Shown here in pieces: positions 1 to 7,679 of a stretch of 64,000 nt of DNA. Origin of the DNA: Pseudolysinimonas yzui (GTDB lineage Bacteria > Actinomycetota > Actinomycetes > Actinomycetales > Microbacteriaceae); contig NZ_BNAI01000001.1 in NCBI RefSeq assembly GCF_014653215.1, positions 310,001 to 374,000 on the forward strand, read 5' to 3'. Position numbers and translations under genes: made by a program. The notes beneath the pieces are model-generated. The model did not search any database. It was not told where the DNA came from and saw only the letters and a list, made by a program, of their open reading frames with translations. How positions within the stretch are numbered: the stretch's first letter is position 1; every line of letters starts with the position of its first letter.

Positions 1-447
1 CATGCCGGTCGCGAAGGTGCGGGCGCTCGTGATGCCGAACTCGCCCTGCAGTTCGGCGACGAGGGCGGCGACGAACGCGACATCGTCGACGCCGTCCTTC
101 TCAGCGCCGCCGCAGCAGTCGCCCGCGTTCCAGGTGCGGCTCACCCCGTCGGGGTAGACGACGACGAACCCGGCGGCGTCGGCCCGGTCGTTCCAGCCGT
201 AGGCGCGCTCCGCCTGCCGCGCCGAACCCAGGCCGCCGTGCAGCATCACGACGAGGGCCGGGTCGTCGGCGAACTCGTCGGGGATGTGCACCCGGTACGC
301 GCGCTCGACGCCGTCGACGACGATCACCCGGCTCTCGGTGCGGGCGGATGCCGCCTCGGGCTCGTCGTCGCGAAGGCCGCAGCCGGTGAGCAGGGCGGCG
401 ATCGCCGTAACGGTAAGCAGGGCGACGAGGATGCGGCGGCGACTCAT
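1..447 (-). CDS. PHB-depolymerase-like (LpqC-type) lipoprotein esterase, 3' part cut off
   Basis: The first 149 codons of a secreted alpha/beta-hydrolase are visible; the rest lies beyond base 1. The N-terminus is a lipoprotein signal peptide ending in the lipobox LLTGC, with the lipidated cysteine at residue 23. It is followed by a hydrolase core with HGGLGSARQAE as the oxyanion-type segment and VVYPDG and CCGG motifs typical of the PHB depolymerase/LpqC/feruloyl-esterase family. The frame stops one residue before the expected Ser nucleophile (ATGM, then the window edge), so catalysis cannot be confirmed here. The likely role is hydrolysis of an ester substrate outside the membrane; the substrate is unknown. 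The ATG at 445-447 directly precedes the signal peptide. Confidence 0.8.
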   Translation of the reverse strand, partial: MSRRRILVALLTVTAIAALLTGCGLRDDEPEAASARTESRVIVVDGVERAYRVHIPDEFADDPALVVMLHGGLGSARQAERAYGWNDRADAAGFVVVYPDGVSRTWNAGDCCGGAEKDGVDDVAFVAALVAELQGEFGITSARTFATGM

Positions 448-531
448 GCGGCAAGTCTTCCGTTTCACGGCGACCGGCCGCGTCGTCTCGGCGACGCACA
501 ATCGGTACTCCCGTCGGAGTACCGGAACCCC

Positions 532-537
532 TAGGGT
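532..537 (+). promoter_or_regulatory. -10 box TAGGGT, leaderless start
   Basis: TAGGGT ends six bases before the ATG at 544, so transcription should begin at or next to the start codon. There is no Shine-Dalgarno sequence between them and no clear -35 box. Confidence 0.5.
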
Positions 538-543
538 GGCGCC

Positions 544-861
544 ATGAGTGACACCGACGTCTACGTGAGCCCGACCCGCGTTCCCGCCACCATCGCGCTG
601 CTGCTCGGCGTGATCGGAACCGCCGGGATGGCCTGGAGTTTCGTCAACGGCATCTCCGCTGCGCTCGACTCGAGCGGCTCGGGGGCGGGTGCCTACGTCG
701 CGGTGTTCCTCGTCGCGGCGGCACTCGTGGTCGCCGGTCTCGTGATCAGCATCGTCTGCCTTGCCCGCGGCCTCGCGCGCGGGATCGCGACCCTCGCGCT
801 GCTCGTCGCGATCGTCCCGGTCGTCGCGATCATCGTCATCCGCATCGCCGCGACCGCCTGA
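544..861 (+). CDS. Small membrane protein, function unknown
   Basis: A 105-residue protein with about three hydrophobic segments (roughly residues 14-36, 48-72 and 80-102) and a short polar N-terminus. I do not recognise a family. The Ala/Val/Ile-rich C-terminal helix and the lack of charged catalytic residues suggest a small integral membrane protein, not an enzyme. The start is supported by the -10 box six bases upstream. It converges with the carbonic anhydrase-like gene, leaving only three bases between the stops. Confidence 0.6.
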   Translation: MSDTDVYVSPTRVPATIALLLGVIGTAGMAWSFVNGISAALDSSGSGAGAYVAVFLVAAALVVAGLVISIVCLARGLARGIATLALLVAIVPVVAIIVIRIAATA

Positions 862-864
862 GGG

Positions 865-1380
865 CTATTCGGCGGCTTTGTAGAGCTTCGAGCGCGGTAC
901 GTACCGGGCGGAGTTGCCGAGCAACCCGGCGACCTCCTCGTCGGTGAGCTCGCGTCGCACCTTGCCCGGAACCCCGGCGACGAGCGACCGCGGCGGCACG
1001 ACCGTGCCTTCGAGCACGAGAGCGCCGGCGGCGATCAGCGAGTTGGCGCCGATGACGGCGCCGTTGAGCACCGTCGCGTTCATCCCGATCAGGCAGCCGT
1101 CTTCGACGACGCACCCGTGCACGACCGCCCCGTGCCCGATGCTCACGTCGGCACCGATGATCGTCGGGTTGCCCGCTTCGGTGTGGATGACGGCGTTGTC
1201 CTGCAGGTTGCTGCGTTCGCCCAACACGATCTCGTCGATGTCGCCGCGCAGCACCGCCCCGAACCACACGTTGGCGTCGGCGGCGATGCGCACCTTCCCG
1301 ATGACGGAGGCATTCGGCGCGACCCACGCTTCGGGATCGATGTCGGGGGTGTGGCCGTCGAACGGGATGATGAGCGCCAT
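865..1380 (-). CDS. Gamma-class carbonic anhydrase family protein
   Basis: A 171-residue left-handed beta-helix protein built of hexapeptide repeats, the normal length for the YrdA/PaaY/CamH-like gamma-carbonic anhydrase family. The three metal-binding histidines are visible at about residues 66 (VIHTE), 83 (IGHGA) and 88 (VHGC), and the conserved Arg-Asp of the first turn is present (AVLRGDID, residues 45-47). It would bind zinc or iron as a trimer; actual CO2 hydration is not assured in this family. The C-terminal helix carries the usual RELTDEEV segment. The gene is preceded by a leaderless-type promoter. Confidence 0.88.
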   Translation of the reverse strand: MALIIPFDGHTPDIDPEAWVAPNASVIGKVRIAADANVWFGAVLRGDIDEIVLGERSNLQDNAVIHTEAGNPTIIGADVSIGHGAVVHGCVVEDGCLIGMNATVLNGAVIGANSLIAAGALVLEGTVVPPRSLVAGVPGKVRRELTDEEVAGLLGNSARYVPRSKLYKAAE

Positions 1381-1386
1381 GTGTCC

Positions 1387-1392
1387 AGGCTA
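1387..1392 (-). promoter_or_regulatory. -10 box TAGCCT, leaderless start
   Basis: Read on the minus strand, TAGCCT lies six bases before the ATG at 1380 of the carbonic anhydrase-like gene, with no ribosome-binding site between. Confidence 0.5.
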
Positions 1393-1464
1393 GAACCTCG
1401 GCGCGGTCGCCTCGCTGAACTCGGAGGCTCGTGCGTCCTGACAGAATTCCGCAAAGGAGACCTC

Positions 1465-1809
1465 ATGACCCGAATGTCCGACGACGAGATCCGGCGCTCC
1501 GCGGAGGCGGCACTCGCCGAGTCGCGTCGAGGGTCGCGCGTGTTCACGCTGTTCGTCGTGGCCGCAGCCTTCGTGCTCAACGGCTTCGCGATGCTCACCG
1601 TGCTTCGCGAGCGGTTGGAGTGGGTGGGCTGGATCTCGCTCCCGCTCGGGCTGGTCGGCGTCGTGGCGGTGCTCATCTGGGCGATCCTTCGACGAAGCTC
1701 CTCCTCGCCGCGGGAACGAGGAGTCGCGTGGAGCATCATCGGGTTCTCGACCCTCTTGCTCATCCTCACACCGCTCTGGTACTGGTTCATGGTCATCCCG
1801 CGCCTGTGA
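1465..1809 (+). CDS. Small membrane protein, function unknown
   Basis: A 114-residue protein with a polar N-terminal 25 residues (MTRMSDDEIRRSAEAALAES) and three hydrophobic segments at roughly 27-46, 53-72 and 87-110. A good ribosome site, AAAGGAGA at 1453-1460, fixes the ATG at 1465; a much longer upstream reading of the frame would run antisense through the carbonic anhydrase gene and is not credible. No family was recognised. It sits directly before ffh but has its own leader. Confidence 0.6.
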   Translation: MTRMSDDEIRRSAEAALAESRRGSRVFTLFVVAAAFVLNGFAMLTVLRERLEWVGWISLPLGLVGVVAVLIWAILRRSSSSPRERGVAWSIIGFSTLLLILTPLWYWFMVIPRL

Positions 1810-1820
1810 GCACCCCCGCA

Positions 1821-1826
1821 TAAGCT
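1821..1826 (+). promoter_or_regulatory. -10 box TAAGCT before ffh
   Basis: TAAGCT lies ten bases before the ffh start codon. This would give a leader of only a few bases, without a Shine-Dalgarno sequence. Confidence 0.4.
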
Positions 1827-1836
1827 GTCTCGCGAT

Positions 1837-3402
1837 ATGGCCACCTTCTCTTCACTCTCGGATCGCCTCACCGCGACCTTCAAGAACCTCCGCACCAAGG
1901 GCAAGCTCACGCCCGCGGATGTCGACGGCACGGTGCGCGAGATCCGGCGTGCCCTGCTCGACGCAGACGTCGCGCTGGAGGTCGTGAAGGACTTCACCGG
2001 CAAGGTGCGCGAACGGGCGCTGAGCGACGAGGTGAACAAGGCGCTCAACCCGGCCCAGCAGGTCGTGCAGATCGTCAACGAAGAGCTGGTCGGCATCCTC
2101 GGCGGTCAGCAGCGACGGCTGGAGTTCGCGAAGAAGCCGCCCACCGTCATCATGCTCGCCGGACTTCAGGGTGCGGGTAAGACCACTCTCGCGGGGAAGC
2201 TCGCGAAGTGGCTCAAGAAGGAGGGGCACACGCCGCTTCTCGTCGCGAGCGACCTCCAGCGTCCGAACGCCGTCACCCAGCTGCAGGTCGTCGGCGAGCA
2301 GGCCGGGGTCCCGGTGTTCGCGCCGGAGCCGGGCAACGGGGTCGGCAACCCGGTGAAGGTCGCGAAGGACGGCGTCAAGGAGGCGGAGCGCAAGCAGTAC
2401 GACACCGTCATCGTCGACACCGCCGGCCGCCTCGGCATCGACGCCGAGCTGATGAAGCAGGCCTCCGACATCCGCAAGGCCGTCGACCCCGACGAGGTGC
2501 TGTTCGTCATCGACGCGATGATCGGCCAAGACGCCGTCACGACGGCCCGCGCGTTCCAGGAGGGCGTCGACTTCACCGGCGTCGTGCTCACCAAACTCGA
2601 CGGCGACGCCCGCGGTGGTGCCGCCCTCTCGGTCGCGTCGATCACCGGACGCCCCATCATGTTCGCCTCCACCGGCGAGGGGCTGGATGACTTCGAGCCC
2701 TTCCACCCCGACCGCATGGCGTCGCGCATCCTCGACCTCGGCGACATCCTCACCCTCATCGAGCAGGCGCAGGAGGCGTTCGACGAGGAGGAGGCGAAGA
2801 AGGTCGCCGAGAAGTTCGCGACCGACACCTTCACCCTCGACGACTTCCTCAAGCAGATGCAGCAGCTGCGCAACATGGGGTCGCTCAAGGGCATGCTCGG
2901 GATGCTGCCGGGCGCCCGCGGGATGCGCGAAGCCCTCGACAACTTCGACGAGCGCGAGATCGTGCGCACGGAGGCGATCATCCAGTCGATGACCCTCGCG
3001 GAACGCACCACCCCGAAGCTGCTCAACGGATCGCGGCGGCTGCGTATCGCCAAGGGGTCGGGCACGACGGTCACCGACGTGAACCAGCTCGTACTGCGCT
3101 TCGAGCAGGCCGCGAAGATGATGAAGACCGTCGCCAAGGGCGGAACGCCGCAGGTGCCCGGGATGGGTCCGATTCCGGGGGCCGGCTTCGGCGGCGGCCG
3201 CCCGGGAAAGGGCAAGCAGCAGCAGAAGAAGGGCTCGCGCAGCGGCAACCCCGCGAAGCGTGCCGCCGAGGATGCCGCCCGCGCCCAGGGCGTCAAGCCG
3301 GCGGCCGGCGGCACGGGGTTCGGTCTCGGCGGTGGGGGAGCGGCGAAGGCCCCCCCGACGCCCGAAGAGCTCGCCGCTCTGCAGAAGATGTTGGGGCGCT
3401 GA
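1837..3402 (+). CDS. ffh: Signal recognition particle protein Ffh (SRP54)
   Basis: A 521-residue SRP GTPase that binds signal sequences of nascent membrane proteins and delivers ribosomes to FtsY. The N domain is followed by the GTPase G domain: P-loop GLQGAGKTT at residues 109-117, DLQRPNA, DTAGRLGID near 194-202 and the specificity motif TKLDGDARGG near 252. The methionine-rich M domain follows (QMQQLRNMGSLKGMLGMLPG and a later SKR-like LNGSRRLRIAKGSG segment that contacts 4.5S RNA). The C-terminus is a long Gly/Lys/Gln-rich tail common in actinobacteria. It leads into the rpsP-rimM-trmD neighbourhood as expected. Confidence 0.98.
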   Translation: MATFSSLSDRLTATFKNLRTKGKLTPADVDGTVREIRRALLDADVALEVVKDFTGKVRERALSDEVNKALNPAQQVVQIVNEELVGILGGQQRRLEFAKKPPTVIMLAGLQGAGKTTLAGKLAKWLKKEGHTPLLVASDLQRPNAVTQLQVVGEQAGVPVFAPEPGNGVGNPVKVAKDGVKEAERKQYDTVIVDTAGRLGIDAELMKQASDIRKAVDPDEVLFVIDAMIGQDAVTTARAFQEGVDFTGVVLTKLDGDARGGAALSVASITGRPIMFASTGEGLDDFEPFHPDRMASRILDLGDILTLIEQAQEAFDEEEAKKVAEKFATDTFTLDDFLKQMQQLRNMGSLKGMLGMLPGARGMREALDNFDEREIVRTEAIIQSMTLAERTTPKLLNGSRRLRIAKGSGTTVTDVNQLVLRFEQAAKMMKTVAKGGTPQVPGMGPIPGAGFGGGRPGKGKQQQKKGSRSGNPAKRAAEDAARAQGVKPAAGGTGFGLGGGGAAKAPPTPEELAALQKMLGR

Positions 3403-3443
3403 CCCGCCCCGCATAAGTGACAGAAAGTTCCGTCCGCCCCCTC

Positions 3444-3449
3444 TAGGTT
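3444..3449 (+). promoter_or_regulatory. -10 box TAGGTT, leaderless start
   Basis: TAGGTT ends six bases before the ATG at 3456, with no ribosome site between. Confidence 0.5.
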
Positions 3450-3455
3450 GGCGGG

Positions 3456-4259
3456 ATGACCGCACCAGGGATGCGTCGATCCATCAGGGTGGGCGTGCAG
3501 GTCTCCAACCAGCACGCCCCGTACTCGCTCATCAGAGACACCGTTCGCGAGCTCGAAGACCTCGGCGTCGACATCGTCTTCAACTGGGACCACTTCTTCC
3601 CGTTGAGCGGCGATCCCGACGGAACGCACTTCGAGGCGTGGACGATGCTCGGAGCAATCGCCGAACAGACCTCGCGGGTCGAGTTCGGGCCGCTCGTGAA
3701 CTGCAACCTCTACCGCAACCCCGACCTCCAGGCCGACATGGCCCGCACGCTCGACCACATCAGCGGGGGGCGGTTCATCTTCGGCACCGGCTCCGGCTGG
3801 TTCGAGCGCGACTTCGTCGAGTACGGCTACGACTTCGGCACCGTGGGGTCGCGGCTCGACGCGCTCGCCGTCGACCTGCCGCGCATCCGCGACCGCTGGA
3901 CGAAACTCAACCCGGCCCCGACTCGCGACATCCCGATCCTGATCGGCGGAGGCGGCGAGCAGAAGACGCTGAAGATCGTCGCCCAGCTTGCCGACATCTG
4001 GCACTCCTTCGCCGACCCCGACACCTTCGTGCGGAAGCTCGGGGTGCTGCGGCACTGGTGCGAGGAGGTCGGCCGCGACATGTCGCAGATCGAGTTGTCG
4101 ACAGGAACCTCGATCCGCGGGATGGGGTCGAGCGAGCAGGCGGTGCTCGACGTGTATCGCGAGCTGGGGGTCAGTCTCTTCGAGGTCGCGATCAACGCGG
4201 GCGACGATCTCACGCGCGTGAAGCGGCTGCTCGCCTGGCGGGATTCCGTCGCGAGCTGA
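3456..4259 (+). CDS. LLM-class (luciferase-like) F420-dependent oxidoreductase
   Basis: A 267-residue TIM-barrel protein of the bacterial luciferase-like family that uses F420 or FMN. Family signs are RVGVQVSNQHAPYS at the first strand, the FNWDHFFP loop, EFGPLVNCNLYRNPDLQADMARTLDHISGGR with the typical 'R.P...A....LD..S.GR' pattern, the glycine-rich GTGSGW loop and IPILIGGGGEQKTLKIVAQLADIWH, where LIGGGG and W-H form the cofactor phosphate site. F420 use is inferred from the actinobacterial context; the substrate is unknown. Genes on either side are unrelated, so this is probably a single-gene unit. Confidence 0.88.
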   Translation: MTAPGMRRSIRVGVQVSNQHAPYSLIRDTVRELEDLGVDIVFNWDHFFPLSGDPDGTHFEAWTMLGAIAEQTSRVEFGPLVNCNLYRNPDLQADMARTLDHISGGRFIFGTGSGWFERDFVEYGYDFGTVGSRLDALAVDLPRIRDRWTKLNPAPTRDIPILIGGGGEQKTLKIVAQLADIWHSFADPDTFVRKLGVLRHWCEEVGRDMSQIELSTGTSIRGMGSSEQAVLDVYRELGVSLFEVAINAGDDLTRVKRLLAWRDSVAS

Positions 4260-4294
4260 CCGTTGCGACCCTGTGCGGTGTCGGCGGGCGCCCG

Positions 4295-4300
4295 TAGCGT
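4295..4300 (+). promoter_or_regulatory. -10 box TAGCGT, leaderless start
   Basis: TAGCGT ends six bases before the ATG at 4307 of the EamA transporter gene. Confidence 0.5.
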
Positions 4301-4306
4301 GAGCGG

Positions 4307-5206
4307 ATGACGTCCTCCCGCTGGCTGCTGCTCGGTGCCGTCGCTTTCACCTTCCTCGCCTGGGCCAGCGCGTTCGTCGTCATCCGCGGCGTCGGCCCGT
4401 ATCTCGACGGCGGTCCGCTCGCCCTCGGCCGCCTCGCCGTCGGCGTGGTCGCGCTCGGCATCGCCGTGCTGATCGCCCGCCGCTGGGTGTGGCCGACGCG
4501 ACGCGAGTGGCTGCAGCTCGCGATCTACGGGGTCGCCTGGTTCGGGGCGTACAACGTCGCGCTCAATACGGCGGAGCAGACCCTGGATGCCGGCACCGCC
4601 GCGATGATCGTCGGTATCGGGCCGATCCTCATCGCCCTCGGCGCGGGGATCTTCCTCGGCGAGGGCATCCCGAAATGGCTTGCGATCGGCGCGGCCGTCG
4701 CGTTCGCGGGCGTCGTGCTGATCGGAGTCGGAACGATGCTGGCGCAAGGCGGCGCGCATCCCGTCGACCTTCTCGGAGCGGTGCTCGCACTCGTCGCGGC
4801 GATCACCTACGCCGTCGGGGCCGTCACCCAGAAGCCGGTCGTGCGACGCATCCCGGCGATCCAGGCGACCTTCCTCGGCTGCGCCATCGGTCTCGTGGTG
4901 TGCCTGCCGTTCACCGGCGTCCTCGTGGAGCAGCTCGCGGTGGCACCGGCCTCCGCCTGGTGGGGCACGCTCTACCTCGGCATCGTGCCGACCGCCCTCG
5001 CCTTCACGACCTGGGCGTACGCGCTCGGCCGCATGCCCGCGGGGCAGCTCGGGATCGCCAGCTACCTCTCGCCCCCGCTCGCGACCGTCATGGGGTTCCT
5101 CGCCTTCGGTGAGATCCCGCATCCGCTCGCCCTCGCCGGCGGCGTCATCTGCCTGCTCGGCGTCGCCGTCTCCCGGCGCCGCCCGCGGGTGCCCGTGCCC
5201 GCCTGA
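4307..5206 (+). CDS. EamA/DMT-family transporter
   Basis: A 299-residue integral membrane protein with about ten hydrophobic segments arranged as two EamA repeats, the usual drug/metabolite transporter layout. The first repeat opens with AFTFLAWASAFVVIRGVGPYLDGGPLALGRL-like sequence and contains the AEQTLDAGTAAMIVGIGPILIAL helix pair; the second contains QPTFLGCAIG-like and YLGIVPTALAFTTWAYALGR segments. It probably exports a small metabolite or amino-acid derivative; the substrate cannot be read from sequence. It ends 166 bases before rpsP, which has its own promoter. Confidence 0.88.
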   Translation: MTSSRWLLLGAVAFTFLAWASAFVVIRGVGPYLDGGPLALGRLAVGVVALGIAVLIARRWVWPTRREWLQLAIYGVAWFGAYNVALNTAEQTLDAGTAAMIVGIGPILIALGAGIFLGEGIPKWLAIGAAVAFAGVVLIGVGTMLAQGGAHPVDLLGAVLALVAAITYAVGAVTQKPVVRRIPAIQATFLGCAIGLVVCLPFTGVLVEQLAVAPASAWWGTLYLGIVPTALAFTTWAYALGRMPAGQLGIASYLSPPLATVMGFLAFGEIPHPLALAGGVICLLGVAVSRRRPRVPVPA

Positions 5207-5238
5207 GGTGAATGGTCGCCGGGCGGATCAGAATCTGC

Positions 5239-5253
5239 CAGAATGGTCGTTTG
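5239..5253 (+). promoter_or_regulatory. Promoter/initiation motif of rpsP shared with rplS
   Basis: CAGAATGGTCGTTTG carries a -10-like CAGAAT and is followed by GGTCCCGGC. Nearly the same 25 bases occur before rplS (9626-9640 onward). The motif leaves a leader of about 120 bases before the rpsP TTG start, so it probably marks the transcription start of the ribosomal-protein unit. No good -35 box is seen. Confidence 0.45.
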
Positions 5254-5372
5254 GGTCCCGGCGTCCGACCCTCTATCCGATGCCGATGACCTCCACTTGA
5301 ACTTTCCTGCCGAGTGTGCCCCACGCACACGGGAGCAGTTCGCCCGTCACACGCACACACTCTGGAGAACTC

Positions 5373-5867
5373 TTGGCTGTCAAGATCCGCCTCAAGCGGC
5401 TCGGCAAAATCCGCGCCCCCTACTACCGCATCGTCGTCGCCGACTCGCGCACCAAGCGCGACGGCCGCGTGATCGAAGAGATCGGCAAGTACCACCCCAC
5501 CGAGGAGCCCTCGTTCATCGAGATCGACTCGGCCCGTGCCCAGTACTGGCTCAGCGTCGGCGCGCAGCCGACCGAGCAGGTCACCGCGCTGCTGAAGCTC
5601 TCGGGCGACTGGGGCACCTTCAAGGGCGAGAAGGGTGCCAAGAGCACCATCCGCGTCAAGGAGCCCAAGCCGGTCTTCTCGATCGACGACAAGAAGAAGC
5701 CCGTTCTGAAGCCGAAGGCCGAGAAGGCCCCGAAGGTGGAGGCTCCCGTCGAGGAGGCCCCGGCCGCCGAGGCCCCGGCCGAGGTCGTCGAGGACGTCGT
5801 TGAGGCGCCCGAGGCCGCTGTCGAAGAGGCGCCCGCCGAGGCTCCGGCCGAGGGCGACGACAAGTAA
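5373..5867 (+). CDS. rpsP: 30S ribosomal protein S16
   Basis: S16 binds 16S rRNA in the body of the small subunit. The start is TTG at 5373, chosen because the protein must begin (M)[11 protein letters not shown] and because GGAG lies at 5363-5366; an ATG at 5316 would add 19 non-conserved residues. Residues 1-80 hold the S16 fold ([26 protein letters not shown]). Beyond about residue 110 the 164-residue chain becomes a Glu/Ala/Pro/Lys tail with repeated EAPAE/EEAP units, an extension seen in actinobacteria. The same style of tail occurs in S2 in this window. Confidence 0.97.
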   Translation: MAVKIRLKRLGKIRAPYYRIVVADSRTKRDGRVIEEIGKYHPTEEPSFIEIDSARAQYWLSVGAQPTEQVTALLKLSGDWGTFKGEKGAKSTIRVKEPKPVFSIDDKKKPVLKPKAEKAPKVEAPVEEAPAAEAPAEVVEDVVEAPEAAVEEAPAEAPAEGDDK

Positions 5868-5869
5868 TC

Positions 5870-6109
5870 ATGCTGGCTTCCGCCCTCGAGCACCTCGTCA
5901 AGGGGATCGTCGACAACCCGGATGATGTCCGGGTCGAGTCCTCGACCTCCTCGCGCGGCGAGCTGCTCGAGGTGCGGGTGCACCCCGACGATCTCGGTCG
6001 CGTCATCGGCCGGTCGGGGCGCACCGCCAAGGCTCTTCGTACGCTCGTGACGGCTCTCGCCGACGGGCAGCGCGTGCGCGTCGACGTCGTCGACACCGAC
6101 GAGGCGTGA
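5870..6109 (+). CDS. khpA: KH-domain RNA-binding protein (KhpA/YlqC family)
   Basis: A 79-residue single type-II KH domain with the RNA-binding GxxG loop at GRSGRT (VIGRSGRTAKALRTLV), followed by the short ADGQRVRVDVVDTDEA strand. Homologues sit between rpsP and rimM in Gram-positive bacteria and bind many RNAs, often with KhpB/Jag, affecting cell elongation or ribosome biogenesis. It starts two bases after the rpsP stop and overlaps rimM by four bases (GTGA), so the three genes are co-translated. Confidence 0.93.
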   Translation: MLASALEHLVKGIVDNPDDVRVESSTSSRGELLEVRVHPDDLGRVIGRSGRTAKALRTLVTALADGQRVRVDVVDTDEA

Positions 6110-6690
6110 ACGCCGAAAAGGCTCCGCCCCCGGGTACGACCCAGCTGCGTGTCGGGCGCCTCACCAAGGCCCACGGGCTCAAGGGCGCCCTCAAGCTGGA
6201 ACTCTTCACCGACGAGCCGGAGCGGCGCTTCGTACCGGGCGCGACGTTCACGTTGCAGGTGCCCACGTCATCCCCGTGGCACGGCAAGACGATCGAGCTG
6301 ACCGAGCTGCGCTGGTACAACAGCCACGCCGTCGGCTTCTTCGCCGGCATCGACACCCGCGAGGCGGCCGAGACGCTCGTGCGCGCGATCCTCTGGGTCG
6401 ACCACGACGTCACCGAGCTGCCCGCCGAATCCGACGCCTGGTACGACCACCAGCTCGTCGGGCTGCGGGCCCTGCGTGACGGGGTCGACGTGGGACGCGT
6501 CATCCGCGTCGACCACCTGCCCGCCCAGGACCTGCTCGCGATCGACACCGGCAGCGGCGAGGTGCTCGTGCCGTTCGTGGCGGCGATCGTGCCGACGGTC
6601 GACATCGCCGCCGGCACCGTCACCCTCACCCCGCCGCCCGGCCTCTTCGAAGACCTCCCCGACGACGACACCCCGGCCGCCGGCTCCTAA
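6106..6690 (+). CDS. rimM: Ribosome maturation factor RimM
   Basis: A 194-residue 16S rRNA processing factor that binds S19 and helps mature the 30S head. The N-terminal RimM domain opens with LRVGRLTKAHGLKGALKLELFTDEPE, the family signature, and the PRC-barrel domain follows from about residue 105 (YDHQLVGLRALRDGVDVGRVIRVDHLPAQDLLAI...EVLVPFVAAIVPTVD). The GTG start overlaps the khpA stop. The gene ends in TAA whose last bases form the first bases of the inverted repeat bounding the DUF559 cassette; normally trmD would follow directly. Confidence 0.96.
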   Translation: MNAEKAPPPGTTQLRVGRLTKAHGLKGALKLELFTDEPERRFVPGATFTLQVPTSSPWHGKTIELTELRWYNSHAVGFFAGIDTREAAETLVRAILWVDHDVTELPAESDAWYDHQLVGLRALRDGVDVGRVIRVDHLPAQDLLAIDTGSGEVLVPFVAAIVPTVDIAAGTVTLTPPPGLFEDLPDDDTPAAGS

Positions 6691-7565
6691 CTCTCGGGAA
6701 TCCGCCACTTCGTCGACGACAGATCGATGAGGCACCCAGATTCCGAGAGTTGAGTCCGGTGGATCGCGCGCCACCGGTGCTCGCGTCGACGGATCACATC
6801 GAGGGCAGCGCTCACCACGTCGTCGAGGTTGGACATGACCTGCCGGTAGCTCGCGCGGATCACGACATAGCCGCGCCGCACGAGTTCCCGATCCCGCTCA
6901 CGATCTCGCTCGAAAGCCGCGCGGTCACCGTGCCAGTCGTAACCGTCGGCCTCGATCACCAACCGATCGCCGATCAAGAAATCGACCCTCCCCACTCCCG
7001 GTATGACGACCTGGCTCCGAGCGCGCACACGGTGACGCCGCAGCGCCAACCGGATGAGAGTTTCGATGCCGGACTCGGCTTGGGGGTCGTGGACAGCGAG
7101 AACTCGGCGCCCTCGCGGCGTGACGCCGAGCACCGCCTGCAGCCGGACGGGCGCGAGAATCCCGCGGTTCGCGAGCGAATCGACCGCGACGACCAAGGCT
7201 CGGAAGTCGACGCAGGCGATCGCGGTTGCGAGCGCCTCCTCGACCGAGTCGACCCCGGGACCGACTCGATTCGGTGTCCAATGGATGCGCACCCCCGGCT
7301 GATGGAGAACGCTGACGCCGTCGGCTACGCGGACGTGCAGCCCCGCGCTGTCGAGTGTCCATGCGCCCTGGCTCTTGAGGGCAGCGAGGCAAGTGAGCCG
7401 CCCGCCGGCTTGAGCTGCGATGACGACCTCCGGTGCCGCGGAGGGTAGGCAGTACCAGCCGCGGCGAACCCGCCTGAGTGCTCCTGTCGCGAGTGCGCGA
7501 CGTACGTCGGCCCGTCCCATCCCGTGGGCGCGAAGGAGCCGGGTCGAGAACAGTCCGGTCTGCAT
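6687..7565 (-). CDS. DUF559 / Vsr-like endonuclease-domain protein with AbiEi-type N-terminus
   Basis: A 292-residue protein. Residues 1-75 resemble the helix-turn-helix 'AbiEi antitoxin' N-terminal domain (FSTRLLRAHGMGRADVRRAL, LRRVRRGWYCLP). The C-terminal half is a DUF559 domain, related to Vsr and PD-(D/E)XK nucleases: VDFLIGDRLVIEADGYDWHGDRAAFERDRERDRELVRRGYVVIR, with the D, E-x-D and H residues of such a site near 194-216. No partner toxin or antitoxin lies beside it. It is transcribed against rimM and trmD, its stop overlaps the rimM stop, and its last 22 codons contain a 13-bp inverted repeat. DNA cleavage is inferred from fold only. A mobile or selfish role is proposed in the findings. 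Confidence 0.82.
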   Translation of the reverse strand: MQTGLFSTRLLRAHGMGRADVRRALATGALRRVRRGWYCLPSAAPEVVIAAQAGGRLTCLAALKSQGAWTLDSAGLHVRVADGVSVLHQPGVRIHWTPNRVGPGVDSVEEALATAIACVDFRALVVAVDSLANRGILAPVRLQAVLGVTPRGRRVLAVHDPQAESGIETLIRLALRRHRVRARSQVVIPGVGRVDFLIGDRLVIEADGYDWHGDRAAFERDRERDRELVRRGYVVIRASYRQVMSNLDDVVSAALDVIRRREHRWRAIHRTQLSESGCLIDLSSTKWRIPES

Positions 7566-7647
7566 CCCTCGACTTTGGGACCCAGCTCTCGGGCCAAAGG
7601 CGGTACATCGACGAGACGTGGATAAGCGGCCGCGATTCCGAGAGTTA
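6688..7647. mobile_element. Candidate 960-bp TA-flanked cassette carrying the DUF559 gene
   Basis: The left end reads TAACTCTCGGGAATC (6688-6702) and the right end is its inverted copy GATTCCGAGAGTTA (7634-7647), differing by one base insertion. Both ends terminate in TA, as expected for insertion at a TA dinucleotide with duplication. The only gene inside is the DUF559 nuclease. Deleting one TA plus the interior leaves rimM ending in TCC-TAG, then about 31 bases before the trmD start. No transposase is present. Calling it mobile is inference. Confidence 0.5.
6689..6751. repeat. Imperfect inverted repeat at the left end of the DUF559 cassette
   Basis: AACTCTCGGGAATC (6689-6702) pairs with GATTCCGAGAGTT (6739-6751) with one bulged base and a 36-base loop. 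It lies in the last codons of the DUF559 gene and directly behind rimM, so it may also serve as a transcription stop. The sequence following the repeat word here resembles that following the right-end copy when both are read in gene orientation (about 18 of the next 32 bases match). Confidence 0.65.
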
Positions 7648-7666
7648 GGGACTCCCGCACCCCGGC

Positions 7667-7672
7667 TAGCCT
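7667..7672 (+). promoter_or_regulatory. -10 box TAGCCT before trmD
   Basis: TAGCCT ends seven bases before the GTG start of trmD. It lies outside the DUF559 cassette and would make trmD independent of the interrupted operon. Confidence 0.5.
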
Positions 7673-7679
7673 GAGACCC

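Noticed and set aside
6687-7565. Type IV toxin-antitoxin system
   Set aside because: Only the AbiEi-like N-terminus is present on a DUF559 protein; no AbiEii nucleotidyltransferase toxin is adjacent.
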